Positions 1 through 6,010 of a stretch of DNA of 6,010 bases are shown here, one piece after another. The position numbers and the translations under genes are program-made. Numbering within the stretch: position 1 is the first letter of the stretch; each line of letters opens with the position of its first letter. The stretch is from an uncultured Bacilli bacterium. Lineage in GTDB: Bacteria > Bacillota_I > Bacilli_A > ML615J-28 > CAG-698. The notes under the pieces are model-generated. The model was not told where the DNA came from. It made no database searches and worked only from the letters and a program-made list of their open reading frames with translations. Location of the stretch: the NCBI GenBank assembly GCA_947624315.1, contig CANQJU010000074.1:1-6010 (forward strand), in the 5' to 3' direction.

Positions 1-327
1 CCAGAATTTTTAAACCGAATGGATGAAATAATTACTTTCAAACCTTTAACTAAAGATGTTCAATTTAAGATTGTTGAAAAGATGCTTAAACTTCTTCAAA
101 ATCGTTTGCGTGAGGAGCATATTAATGTTGAATTCTCTAAAGAATGTAAAGAATATATTATTGATAAGAGCTATTCATTTGAATATGGAGCTCGACCAAT
201 AAAGAGATTTATTCAAAGAGAAATCGAAACTATTTTAGCTAAAGCTATTGTTAATGAAACAATTTTGCCAAATCACAAATATTTAGTAGATATGCGCGAT
301 GAATCATTTGTTATTACAGAAGAATAA
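1..327 (+). CDS. clpB: ClpB ATP-dependent disaggregase, C-terminal fragment (5' end outside window)
   Basis: The reading frame is open from base 1, so this is the last 108 residues of a longer protein; the ATG at 19 is internal (Met7). The fragment begins PEFLNRMDEI, the end of the second AAA+ module of Clp/Hsp100 proteins, where the Arg of FLNR (residue 6) is the family's arginine finger. The small D2 domain follows, with the sensor-2 motif YGARPIKR (Arg at about residue 65) and then IQREIETILAKAI. That last stretch resembles ClpB (QRELENPLAKAIL-like) more than ClpC, whose tail is usually different and longer. ClpB is a cytosolic hexamer that threads aggregated proteins through its pore with DnaK/DnaJ/GrpE; it has no ClpP-binding loop. 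A full ClpB is about 860 residues, so roughly seven-eighths lies upstream. No damage is visible in the part seen. ClpC or another Hsp100 is the main alternative. Its promoter, and any CtsR or HrcA control, lie outside the window. Confidence 0.9.
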   Translation, partial: PEFLNRMDEIITFKPLTKDVQFKIVEKMLKLLQNRLREEHINVEFSKECKEYIIDKSYSFEYGARPIKRFIQREIETILAKAIVNETILPNHKYLVDMRDESFVITEE

Positions 328-356
328 GGTATAGACAACTATACCTTATTTATTTT
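323..356 (+). terminator. Intrinsic terminator of clpB
   Basis: A perfect 12-bp stem pairs 323-334 with 339-350 around the tetraloop ACAA; its core is AAGGTATAG / CTATACCTT. The T-rich run TTTATTTT (349-356) follows. The left arm contains the clpB stop codon TAA (325-327), so the terminator starts inside the gene. It separates clpB from folD, which has its own promoter about 20 bases further on. Confidence 0.85.
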
Positions 357-375
357 AAATAATTAAATAAATATA

Positions 376-404
376 TGGAAAAAAAATAATAAATGGTGTA
401 TAAT
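376..404 (+). promoter_or_regulatory. Sigma-A-type promoter of folD
   Basis: A perfect -10 box TATAAT lies at 399-404. A -35 candidate TGGAAA at 376-381 matches TTGACA at four of six positions, with an ideal 17-base spacer. Transcription would start near 411, giving a leader of about 24 bases that contains the folD ribosome site. The position just after the clpB terminator supports it. The -35 box is the weaker part. Confidence 0.65.
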
Positions 405-422
405 AAAATTAGAAGAATTAAT

Positions 423-428
423 GAGGTG
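423..428 (+). promoter_or_regulatory. Ribosome-binding site deciding the folD start
   Basis: GAGGTG lies six bases before the ATG at 435. An in-frame ATG at 393 would add 14 residues, but it sits upstream of the -10 box and expected transcript start, and has no ribosome site. Confidence 0.85.
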
Positions 429-434
429 CAAAAA

Positions 435-1274
435 ATGATATTAGACGGTAAAAAAACAGCGGAGTTTATACGCAAGAATTTAGCCAAGGAAGTTGCAGCA
501 CTAGAGGATACTATTACTCTTGCTTTAATCTTAGTAGGACACAATCCCGCAAGCGAAGTTTATGTTAACAACAAAATGAAAGCATGTGCGGAAGTAGGAA
601 TTAATGTAAAAGACTATTTTCTTGAAGAAACAGCTACTCAAAAAGATGTATTAAATATTATCAAAGAATCAAATGAAGACCCCAATGTTCATGGCATTTT
701 AGTTCAATTGCCTTTACCATCTCATATTGATGAAAATATTGTTATCAATAGCATTTCTCCTGAAAAGGATGTTGATGGTTTAACAATAATTAATCAAGGT
801 AAATTATTTGCTGGACTAGAAGCTATTGCTCCAGCAACCCCAAAAGGAGTAATATCATTATTGAAAAAGAATTATATTGATATTGCTGGAAAGAATGTTG
901 TTGTTGTGGGAAGAAGTAATTTAGTTGGTAAACCTCTTGCTTTACTCTTTTTACAAAATAATGCTACAGTTACTCTTGCTCATTCAAAAACAAATAATTT
1001 AAAAGAAATAACTAAAAGAGCAGATATTTTAGCAGTTGCTGTTGGTAAACCTCATTTAATTACAGCCGATATGGTTAAAAAGGATGCTGTTGTTATCGAT
1101 ATTGGAACAACAAAGGTTGAAGGTAAATTAACTGGAGATGTAAAGTTTAGTGAAGTTTTGGAAGTAGCTTCTTATATAACTCCTGTTCCCAAAGGAGTTG
1201 GACCAATGACAATTGCTTCCCTATTGGAAAATATTTTGATTTGTTATCATAATCAAAAGCGATTAGCTGAATAA
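435..1274 (+). CDS. folD: Bifunctional methylenetetrahydrofolate dehydrogenase / methenyltetrahydrofolate cyclohydrolase FolD
   Basis: FolD is a cytosolic homodimer that oxidises 5,10-methylene-THF to 5,10-methenyl-THF with NADP+ and hydrolyses this to 10-formyl-THF, feeding purine and formyl-Met-tRNA synthesis. At 279 residues it is a normal full length (usually 280-290). The catalytic/substrate domain shows VGHNPAS (34-40), YVNNK (43-47, with the catalytic Tyr43 and Lys47), QLPLP (91-95) and KDVDG (111-115). The Rossmann domain shows VVGRSNLVGKP (157-167), the cofactor-binding loop, and AHSKT. The C-terminal lid holds TPVPKGVGPMT (249-259). Two positions depart from the commonest form: PATP (133-136) where PCTP is usual, and PVPKG where PVPGG is usual; neither is a known catalytic residue. 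The start at 435 follows from GAGGTG and the promoter position. The gene is apparently transcribed alone, with a terminator on each side, although the one downstream is weak. Identification is secure. Confidence 0.98.
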   Translation: MILDGKKTAEFIRKNLAKEVAALEDTITLALILVGHNPASEVYVNNKMKACAEVGINVKDYFLEETATQKDVLNIIKESNEDPNVHGILVQLPLPSHIDENIVINSISPEKDVDGLTIINQGKLFAGLEAIAPATPKGVISLLKKNYIDIAGKNVVVVGRSNLVGKPLALLFLQNNATVTLAHSKTNNLKEITKRADILAVAVGKPHLITADMVKKDAVVIDIGTTKVEGKLTGDVKFSEVLEVASYITPVPKGVGPMTIASLLENILICYHNQKRLAE

Positions 1275-1290
1275 ATAAAAATACAAAGGA

Positions 1291-1328
1291 TCCATAAAGA
1301 TTGTTTAGTTTTTATGGACTTTTCGTTT
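1291..1328 (+). terminator. Weak terminator or attenuator hairpin between folD and pth
   Basis: Twelve pairs join 1291-1302 to 1307-1318 (TCCATAAAGATT / AGTTTTTATGGA, including two G-U pairs) around the loop GTTT. The tail is CTTTTCGTTT. Only two G-C pairs and an interrupted T run suggest leaky termination. The pth ribosome site begins only three bases after the tail, and I see no convincing promoter between the two, so pth may depend on read-through. Confidence 0.55.
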
Positions 1329-1330
1329 GT

Positions 1331-1337
1331 AAAGGAG
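1331..1337 (+). promoter_or_regulatory. Ribosome-binding site deciding the pth start
   Basis: AAAGGAG is followed by two tandem in-frame ATGs at 1341 and 1344. Spacing is three bases to the first and six to the second. The second also gives the standard family N-terminus MKLIVGLGNPG, so 1344 is preferred. Confidence 0.85.
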
Positions 1338-1343
1338 AAAATG

Positions 1344-1904
1344 ATGAAATTAATAGTTGGATTAGGAAATCCGGGAATTAAATATAAAAAGACAAGACAT
1401 AATATTGGTTTTATGTTTACTGATGAATTAGCAGAAAAACTAAATATTAAATTTTCACTGGTGAAAAACTTAAAAAGTAATATTGCTTTAACTACACTTA
1501 ACGGAGAAAAGATTATTATTGCTCAACCCCAAACTTTTATGAACCTAAGTGGTGAAGCCACTAAATTGATATGCAACTATTATCAAATTTCTCCAAGTGA
1601 CGTATTGGTAATTTATGATGATTTAGATTTACCAGTTGCTAAAGTCAGAATACGCCCTAATGGATCAAGTGGTGGACATAAAGGAATGCAAAATATTATT
1701 GATTTATTACGAACTAACGAAATAAAGAGAATTCGTATTGGCATTAGTGGATGTGATAAGGATCAAGTAATTGATTATGTTTTAGGAAAATTTAATAAGG
1801 AAGAAGCCATAGATATCTCAATAACTATGTCTAAAGCATTGCCAATGGTTGAATGCTTTTTACAAGAATCTTTTGAGAATTTTATGAACAGGTATAATGG
1901 ATGA
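1344..1904 (+). CDS. pth: Peptidyl-tRNA hydrolase (bacterial Pth type)
   Basis: Pth cleaves the ester bond of peptidyl-tRNAs that drop off ribosomes, freeing tRNA; it is a small cytosolic monomer, essential in the bacteria where this has been tested. In Bacillus subtilis the same gene is called spoVC because a mild allele blocks sporulation. The 186 residues match the usual length. Visible landmarks, one lower than E. coli numbering, are GLGNPG with Asn9, TRHNIG with the catalytic His19, PQTFMNLSG with Asn67 and YDDLDLP with Asp92. The conserved GHNG segment reads GHKG here, placing Lys113 where E. coli has substrate-contacting Asn114; the rest of the active site is intact, so I expect an active enzyme. 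The ATG at 1344 is preferred over 1341 and 1314; the 1314 ATG lies within the upstream hairpin. The TGA stop overlaps the mfd ATG as ATGA, indicating an operon with coupled translation. Identification is secure. Confidence 0.98.
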   Translation: MKLIVGLGNPGIKYKKTRHNIGFMFTDELAEKLNIKFSLVKNLKSNIALTTLNGEKIIIAQPQTFMNLSGEATKLICNYYQISPSDVLVIYDDLDLPVAKVRIRPNGSSGGHKGMQNIIDLLRTNEIKRIRIGISGCDKDQVIDYVLGKFNKEEAIDISITMSKALPMVECFLQESFENFMNRYNG

Positions 1905-4900
1905 ATAACATTTTAGATCTTTTTAAAAGAAATTCTGTTGTTCAAGATATTCTTGGAAAGATACAGAAAGAGGAGTTTAGCTATTATATAGCTGAATGCA
2001 ATGAACATTTACAATATTTATCAACATATGCTGCTTATCTTGAAAGCAGTTCTTTTGTCGTATATATTGCTCCTAATGTTTATAAAGCTAATACTGCTTA
2101 TGAGTATTTATCATTAATTGCTGGGCATGAGAATGTTAACTTATATTTAACTGATGAAATTATTTCTGCTGAACTTGTTGCCGTCAGTAAAGAATTTAAA
2201 GAAGAGCGTCTTAATACAATAAAAAATATTATCAATAATAAAAAAACTATAATTGTTACTCATGTATTAGGAGCTTTAAGATTAAATATTTGTAAAAGCA
2301 ATTTTGAAAAAAATATTATTAATTTAAAGGTAAATGATAGAATTGTTGTTAATGATTTACTTAATACACTTGTTAAAATGGGTTATCAAAGGGCTGCCAC
2401 AACTTATTATAGTGGTGATTTCAGTGTCAGAGGAGAGGTAATTGATATTTATTCTAGTTGTAGTGAAGAACCAATTCGAATAAATTTGTTTGACGATGAG
2501 ATTGAAAAAATAAGATATTTTGATCCTGAAAGCCAAAAGGGTGGAGAAAGTATTCAAGAGTTTTCAATTTATCCAATGAATGAAATTATTTTTGATGATA
2601 TTAAAGATATAGAAAATCAAGTATTGAAAGATTGTAAAGAAAACAAAGAACATATCATAAAAGAATTTGAAGACTTTTCTAATTATCAAAATTTAGAAAG
2701 AATGAATAAATATATTGCTTATATTGATAGCAATTATCAAAGTATTCTTGATTATATTGATGATAAGATTATTATTTATAATGATACCAATAATCTTAAG
2801 CAAGCCTATGAACAAATAAATAATGATTTAATGATTTATTTTGAAGATAATAAGATTTCTAAGGGAGTAAACTTACAATTCTTTTTTGATTTAAATATTA
2901 TTTTTAATTATTCTAAAAAGATATATTGTAGTGAGTTTTTATCAGGAGATGCTAAAACAAAATTAGATGAAATATTTCATTTAAAGGGTTTTGAAATAAA
3001 TAGTTATGACCATAATATGAAACTTCTTATTAATGAATTATTGGATAATAAGAAGGAAACAATAGTTTTAGCAATGGATGAAAAAGAAAAATATCTATTG
3101 GTAAAAGAAATATTAAGTGAAAATGATATATTATTTTATGAAGCTAATGAAATAAAAGATATTCAAGAGAAAAAGAATAATTTAATTTTAATTGATAATG
3201 CAATTAGTTATGGTATTTATAATGAAATCAAAGTCATAACTGAAAAGGAGATTTATCCAAAACATAAAAAGACTTCAACAAAATATCGTAGTGTATATCA
3301 AAATACTATGAAAATTCAATCTAAAGAGGAATTAGCTGTTGGTGATTATGTTGTTCATTATGACTATGGTATTGGTAGATATATGGGAATAGAGACTATT
3401 GAACTAAATAATTTCAAAAGTGATTATTTATGTATCCAATATGAAAATATGCCTTTATATGTTCCTATTGATAAAATCAATTTGTTAGAAAAATATGTTG
3501 GTAGTGAAGACTATACTCCTAAACTTAATAAGATTGGCAATAAAGATTGGGAAAATAAGAAGAAAGATATTTCCAAAAAAATAAATGATATTGCTCATGA
3601 TTTAATTGATTTACAAATTAAAAGGGAATCACAAAAAGGATTCATATATCCTACTGATAATGAATTTCAAGAAATGTTTGAAGATGATTTTGAATTTGAG
3701 GAAACTGTTGACCAGTTAAAAATAATAAAAGAAGTTAAAAAGGAAATGGAAGAGGGGAAAATTATTGATAGATTGATTTGTGGGGACGTAGGCTTTGGAA
3801 AAACAGAAATTGCCATGCGTGCAGCTTTTAAGACTGTTTATAGTGGAAAACAAGTTGCATATTTAGCCCCAACCACAATTCTTACTCGTCAACATTATTT
3901 AACATTTAAAGAAAGATTTGAAAAATATGGTATTAGAGTAGAACTTCTTAATAGATTAGTAAATGAAGCTAAAATTAGTCAAGTCATTAATGAATTGAAA
4001 AAAGGTTTAGTTGATATTGTTATTGGAACGCATAGACTTTTAAGCAATGATGTTAAATTTAAAGATTTAGGTTTATTAATTATTGATGAAGAGCAAAGAT
4101 TTGGAGTTGTTCACAAAGAACTTATAAAAAGAATGAAGGAAAATGTTAATGTATTAACATTAACAGCAACGCCAATTCCTAGAACATTGCAAATGGCAGT
4201 TATGGGAGTTCGTCAATTAAGCTTAATCGAAACTCCTCCAGTTGATCGTCATCCTATTCAAACATATGTTTTAGAGCAAAATGATAGTGTAATTAAAGAA
4301 GCCATATATCGTGAGTTGGGTAGAGGCGGTCAAGTCTTTTATTTGCATAATCGTATTAGTGATATTCAAAAGACTTTTAAGCATCTTAAATCCCTAGTTC
4401 CGGAGGCTAGAATTTGTATGGGTCACGGAAGAATGTCCCGAGAGGAATTAGAGGATACCATTCAAGCTTATGTCGATCACGAATATGATATATTATTATG
4501 TACTACTATTATAGAAACAGGTATAGATATTCCTAATTCTAACACATTAATAATAGAAAATGCTGAAAAACTAGGTTTATCACAACTTTATCAAATAAGA
4601 GGTAGAGTTGGTCGTAGTGATCGTATTGCTTATGCTTATTTAATGTATGATCCTAATAATCCATTAACCAGCACACAAAGTAAACGACTTTCTTCAATAA
4701 AAGAGTATACAAGGTTGGGTAGTGGATATAAAATTGCAGCTCGTGATTTAGCAATTAGAGGCGCAGGAGATATTTTGGGTCAAAAACAATCAGGCTACAT
4801 TGATAGCATAGGACTAGATATGTATATGAAAATGTTAGATAGTTCGATTAAAAAAATAAAAGGTATCGAAGAAAAGGAAAAACCAACATATAATATTGAA

Positions 4901-5344
4901 GTATCTAAACATATAGATGTTAATTATGTTAGTGATGATGCTATAAGAATATATATTCATAAGGAAATTAGTAGCATCGATAGCGAAGAAGATAAAGAAA
5001 AAGCTATTGAGACTTTTACTGATCGCTTTGGTAAGCTCAGTGATGATGTATTATTATATATAGAAGAAAAATATTTAGAATCTTTATTAAGAAAATTTGA
5101 TATTGCTAATATCATGGAAACATCCTTATTAGTAACTATGATAATACCGGAGACAGCTTTAAAAGCTATCAGTATTGAAGATATTTTTATGGAAGCATAT
5201 CAAATTAGTCCAGATATTAATTTTGAGTATAAAAATAGAGAATTAATACTAAGAATAAAGAAAAAGACAAATGATAAAAATTGGATATATTTATCCAGTA
5301 AATTATTTACAAATCTTGAGAAAAAAAGGTATAAACAAAAATAA
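1901..5344 (+). CDS. mfd: Transcription-repair coupling factor Mfd
   Basis: Mfd is an ATP-driven DNA translocase that recognises RNA polymerase stalled at a lesion, pushes it off and recruits UvrA for nucleotide excision repair. The 1147 residues are full length (E. coli 1148, B. subtilis 1177). Residues 1 to about 340 form the UvrB-like module without a functional Walker A, including GDFSVRGEVIDIY (172-184). A divergent linker follows. The RNA-polymerase-interacting domain spans about 479-535 (GDYVVHYDYGIGRYMGIE onward). The two RecG-like motor domains hold GDVGFGKT (628-635, Lys634), PTTIL (657-661), IGTHRLL (708-714), DEEQ (729-732), TATPIPR (755-761) and QIRGRVGR (898-905). The TRG translocation motif is ARDLAIRGAG (947-956). 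The C-terminal regulatory domain runs from about 1000. Translation starts within the pth stop (ATGA) behind only a weak AGG, so coupling to pth is likely. The mfd coding end also carries the -35 box of a putative spoVT promoter. No fin gene separates pth from mfd, unlike B. subtilis. Identification is secure. Confidence 0.98.
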   Translation: MNNILDLFKRNSVVQDILGKIQKEEFSYYIAECNEHLQYLSTYAAYLESSSFVVYIAPNVYKANTAYEYLSLIAGHENVNLYLTDEIISAELVAVSKEFKEERLNTIKNIINNKKTIIVTHVLGALRLNICKSNFEKNIINLKVNDRIVVNDLLNTLVKMGYQRAATTYYSGDFSVRGEVIDIYSSCSEEPIRINLFDDEIEKIRYFDPESQKGGESIQEFSIYPMNEIIFDDIKDIENQVLKDCKENKEHIIKEFEDFSNYQNLERMNKYIAYIDSNYQSILDYIDDKIIIYNDTNNLKQAYEQINNDLMIYFEDNKISKGVNLQFFFDLNIIFNYSKKIYCSEFLSGDAKTKLDEIFHLKGFEINSYDHNMKLLINELLDNKKETIVLAMDEKEKYLLVKEILSENDILFYEANEIKDIQEKKNNLILIDNAISYGIYNEIKVITEKEIYPKHKKTSTKYRSVYQNTMKIQSKEELAVGDYVVHYDYGIGRYMGIETIELNNFKSDYLCIQYENMPLYVPIDKINLLEKYVGSEDYTPKLNKIGNKDWENKKKDISKKINDIAHDLIDLQIKRESQKGFIYPTDNEFQEMFEDDFEFEETVDQLKIIKEVKKEMEEGKIIDRLICGDVGFGKTEIAMRAAFKTVYSGKQVAYLAPTTILTRQHYLTFKERFEKYGIRVELLNRLVNEAKISQVINELKKGLVDIVIGTHRLLSNDVKFKDLGLLIIDEEQRFGVVHKELIKRMKENVNVLTLTATPIPRTLQMAVMGVRQLSLIETPPVDRHPIQTYVLEQNDSVIKEAIYRELGRGGQVFYLHNRISDIQKTFKHLKSLVPEARICMGHGRMSREELEDTIQAYVDHEYDILLCTTIIETGIDIPNSNTLIIENAEKLGLSQLYQIRGRVGRSDRIAYAYLMYDPNNPLTSTQSKRLSSIKEYTRLGSGYKIAARDLAIRGAGDILGQKQSGYIDSIGLDMYMKMLDSSIKKIKGIEEKEKPTYNIEVSKHIDVNYVSDDAIRIYIHKEISSIDSEEDKEKAIETFTDRFGKLSDDVLLYIEEKYLESLLRKFDIANIMETSLLVTMIIPETALKAISIEDIFMEAYQISPDINFEYKNRELILRIKKKTNDKNWIYLSSKLFTNLEKKRYKQK

Positions 5345-5358
5345 AAGTCACCATAATA
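5329..5358 (+). promoter_or_regulatory. Putative forespore sigma-G promoter of spoVT
   Basis: GTATA (5329-5333) fits the sigma-G -35 consensus GHATR and CATAATA (5352-5358) fits the -10 consensus CATWHTA at every position, 18 bases apart. The -35 lies in the last codons of mfd and the -10 just after its stop. Transcription would start near 5365. B. subtilis spoVT is a known sigma-G gene, which supports the call. CATAAT also matches five of six bases of a sigma-A -10, but there is no sigma-A -35 at 17 bases. Confidence 0.7.
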
Positions 5359-5374
5359 TAAGTAGCGAGGTGAC
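5347..5374 (+). promoter_or_regulatory. Hairpin sequestering the spoVT ribosome-binding site
   Basis: GTCACC (5347-5352) is the exact complement of GGTGAC (5369-5374), giving a 6-bp stem with four G-C pairs around a 16-base A+T-rich loop. The spoVT Shine-Dalgarno GAGGTG (5367-5372) lies mostly in the right arm, five bases before the ATG at 5378. RNA reading through from mfd can form the stem. RNA started at the putative sigma-G promoter (near 5365) lacks the left arm. No T run follows, so it is not a terminator. Confidence 0.5.
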
Positions 5375-5377
5375 AAA

Positions 5378-5908
5378 ATGAAAGCAACTGGTGTTGTTAG
5401 ACGCATAGATGATTTGGGTAGAATTGTAATCCCTAAAGAAATCAGGAGAAGTCTAAGGATTCATGAGGGAGATTCCTTAGAAATATATATAGAAGGAAAA
5501 GATACAGTAATTCTAAAAAAATATTCGCTTGTTGAAAGTGTGAATAATTTTATTACGCAATATGTTGAATCATTATATGCATCTAGTAAAAAGGAAATAA
5601 TTGTTACCGATACAGAAAGAGTAATTGCTGCAAGTAGTGGTTTTCGTAAAGACATTGTTGGAAAGAAAATAGATTTACGATTAGAAGATAAAATGCAAAA
5701 GAAAAATGTCCAAGTTTTTGAAAGAGGAAACAATTTAGAAATCTGTGAAAATATGACTATTTCTTCAGCAACCATTTTAAAACCTATTACTGTTTATGGT
5801 GATTTAATTGGCTGTGTTATTGTTGTTGGTGATAATTATATTGATGATGTTGAAAAAATGTTAGCTGAACTTACAGCTTCATTTATTGGAAAATATTTAG
5901 AAAGTTAG
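5378..5908 (+). CDS. spoVT: Stage V sporulation protein T, AbrB-type transcription factor with GAF domain
   Basis: SpoVT is a DNA-binding regulator made in the forespore. In B. subtilis it tunes the sigma-G regulon up or down and affects spore coat and germination. The 176 residues match the usual 178. Residues 1-50 form the swapped-hairpin AbrB/MazE-like domain, MKATGVVRRIDDLGRIVIPKEIRR, nearly identical to the known SpoVT N-terminus, with DNA-contacting arginines around positions 8, 9, 15, 23 and 24. Residues about 55-176 are a divergent GAF-like sensor domain (ITVYGDLIGCVIVVGDN, 137-153) that is thought to bind a small ligand and help tetramerisation. AbrB and Abh are excluded because they are about 95 residues and lack GAF. 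The start at 5378 is fixed by GAGGTG and the family N-terminus. The gene lies 33 bases after mfd, with its own putative sigma-G promoter, a hairpin over its ribosome site and a strong terminator, so it can be a single-gene transcript. The ligand is unknown. Confidence 0.96.
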   Translation: MKATGVVRRIDDLGRIVIPKEIRRSLRIHEGDSLEIYIEGKDTVILKKYSLVESVNNFITQYVESLYASSKKEIIVTDTERVIAASSGFRKDIVGKKIDLRLEDKMQKKNVQVFERGNNLEICENMTISSATILKPITVYGDLIGCVIVVGDNYIDDVEKMLAELTASFIGKYLES

Positions 5909-5931
5909 TGGCTTAGGCCACTTTTTCTTTT
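5907..5931 (+). terminator. Intrinsic terminator of spoVT
   Basis: The stem AGTGGC (5907-5912) / GCCACT (5917-5922) with loop TTAG has four G-C pairs and is followed by TTTTTCTTTT. It starts within the stop codon TAG (5906-5908). It is the strongest terminator in the window and ends the pth-mfd-spoVT block. Confidence 0.9.
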
Positions 5932-5986
5932 ATTGTTAGTTTGTAAATGATGTGAGACTAAAAAGATATAAATAAATATTAGGATT

Positions 5987-5995
5987 TGATATAAT
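5987..5995 (+). promoter_or_regulatory. Possible extended -10 promoter for a gene beyond the window
   Basis: TGATATAAT combines a perfect TATAAT (5990-5995) with the TGN extension. At 17 bases upstream only TATAAA (5967-5972) is found, three of six matches to TTGACA. A start near 6002 would serve a gene to the right of the window. In such A+T-rich DNA a chance match is quite possible. Nothing else is seen in 5932-6010. Confidence 0.4.
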
Positions 5996-6010
5996 TAATT
6001 AAACCCTTTT

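Noticed and set aside
393..434. In-frame ATG adding 14 residues to the FolD N-terminus
   Set aside because: It overlaps the promoter, lies before the expected transcript start, has no ribosome site, and the added residues (MVYNKIRRINEVQK) do not resemble FolD. The ATG at 435 has GAGGTG at six bases.
350..544. Reverse-strand open frame of 64 codons
   Set aside because: It mostly mirrors the folD start and promoter, is very rich in hydrophobic residues as expected from A+T-rich antisense, and has no recognisable domain.
1246..1275. Possible sigma-A promoter for pth: TTGATT (1246-1251) with AATAAA (1270-1275)
   Set aside because: The -10 is poor and the spacer is 18 bases; such matches are frequent by chance in this base composition.
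1314..1343. In-frame ATG adding ten residues to Pth
   Set aside because: It lies in the right arm of the folD-pth hairpin without a ribosome site. MKLIVGLGNPG from 1344 is the normal Pth start.
2357..2557. Reverse-strand open frame inside mfd
   Set aside because: It is antisense to the conserved UvrB-like module of Mfd and resembles no known protein.
5347..5377. Reading the mfd-spoVT hairpin as the mfd terminator
   Set aside because: The stem is only 6 bp with a 16-base loop and is followed by ACAAAATG rather than a T run.
5200..5406. Reverse-strand open frame across the mfd-spoVT junction
   Set aside because: It is antisense to the mfd end and spoVT start; its composition is explained by the A-rich sense strand.
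5461..5775. Reverse-strand open frame of 104 codons inside spoVT
   Set aside because: It lies entirely opposite a clear SpoVT coding sequence, with no ribosome site and no family resemblance.
1..6010. Mobile elements, CRISPR arrays, tRNA or rRNA genes, riboswitches, or a new defence or other novel gene system
   Set aside because: No transposase, direct-repeat array, RNA-gene signature or unknown protein was seen. The genes are all known families in a plausible chromosomal order with uniform A+T-rich codon use.

Overview
This window is a strongly A+T-rich stretch of a low-G+C, Gram-positive, endospore-forming bacterium (Firmicutes/Bacillota). The standard code is in use: pth ends in TGA, tryptophan is TGG in mfd, and no in-frame TGA interrupts a conserved protein, so a mycoplasma is unlikely. 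The pth-mfd-spoVT order is the one known from Bacillus subtilis. The sporulation gene spoVT and a candidate sigma-G promoter in front of it point to a spore former. The base composition and the missing fin gene would fit Erysipelotrichia-like or other A+T-rich Bacilli, but this placement is inference.

Layout, all on the + strand: (1) 1-327, the C-terminal end of a ClpB disaggregase, closed by an intrinsic terminator that starts inside its stop codon. (2) 376-1328, folD with its own sigma-A-type promoter, start-deciding ribosome site and a weak terminator-like hairpin. (3) 1344-5344, pth and mfd, overlapping by four bases (ATGA) and so probably translationally coupled. (4) 5329-5931, spoVT, with a sigma-G-type promoter straddling the end of mfd, a hairpin that buries its ribosome-binding site, and a strong terminator. 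(5) 5932-6010, non-coding sequence with a possible extended -10 promoter for a gene beyond the window.

Most of this is housekeeping: protein disaggregation (ClpB), one-carbon folate metabolism (FolD), recycling of peptidyl-tRNA (Pth) and transcription-coupled repair (Mfd). SpoVT is a forespore transcription factor. No mobile element, CRISPR array, RNA gene or unknown protein family is visible. The most interesting point is regulatory. At the mfd-spoVT junction, read-through mRNA from mfd would fold its spoVT Shine-Dalgarno into a 6-bp G+C-rich stem. A transcript from the putative sigma-G promoter would start inside the loop and lack the blocking arm. That would be a simple switch keeping spoVT silent outside the forespore. 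Smaller points are the absence of fin between pth and mfd, and unusual residues in conserved motifs of Pth and FolD.
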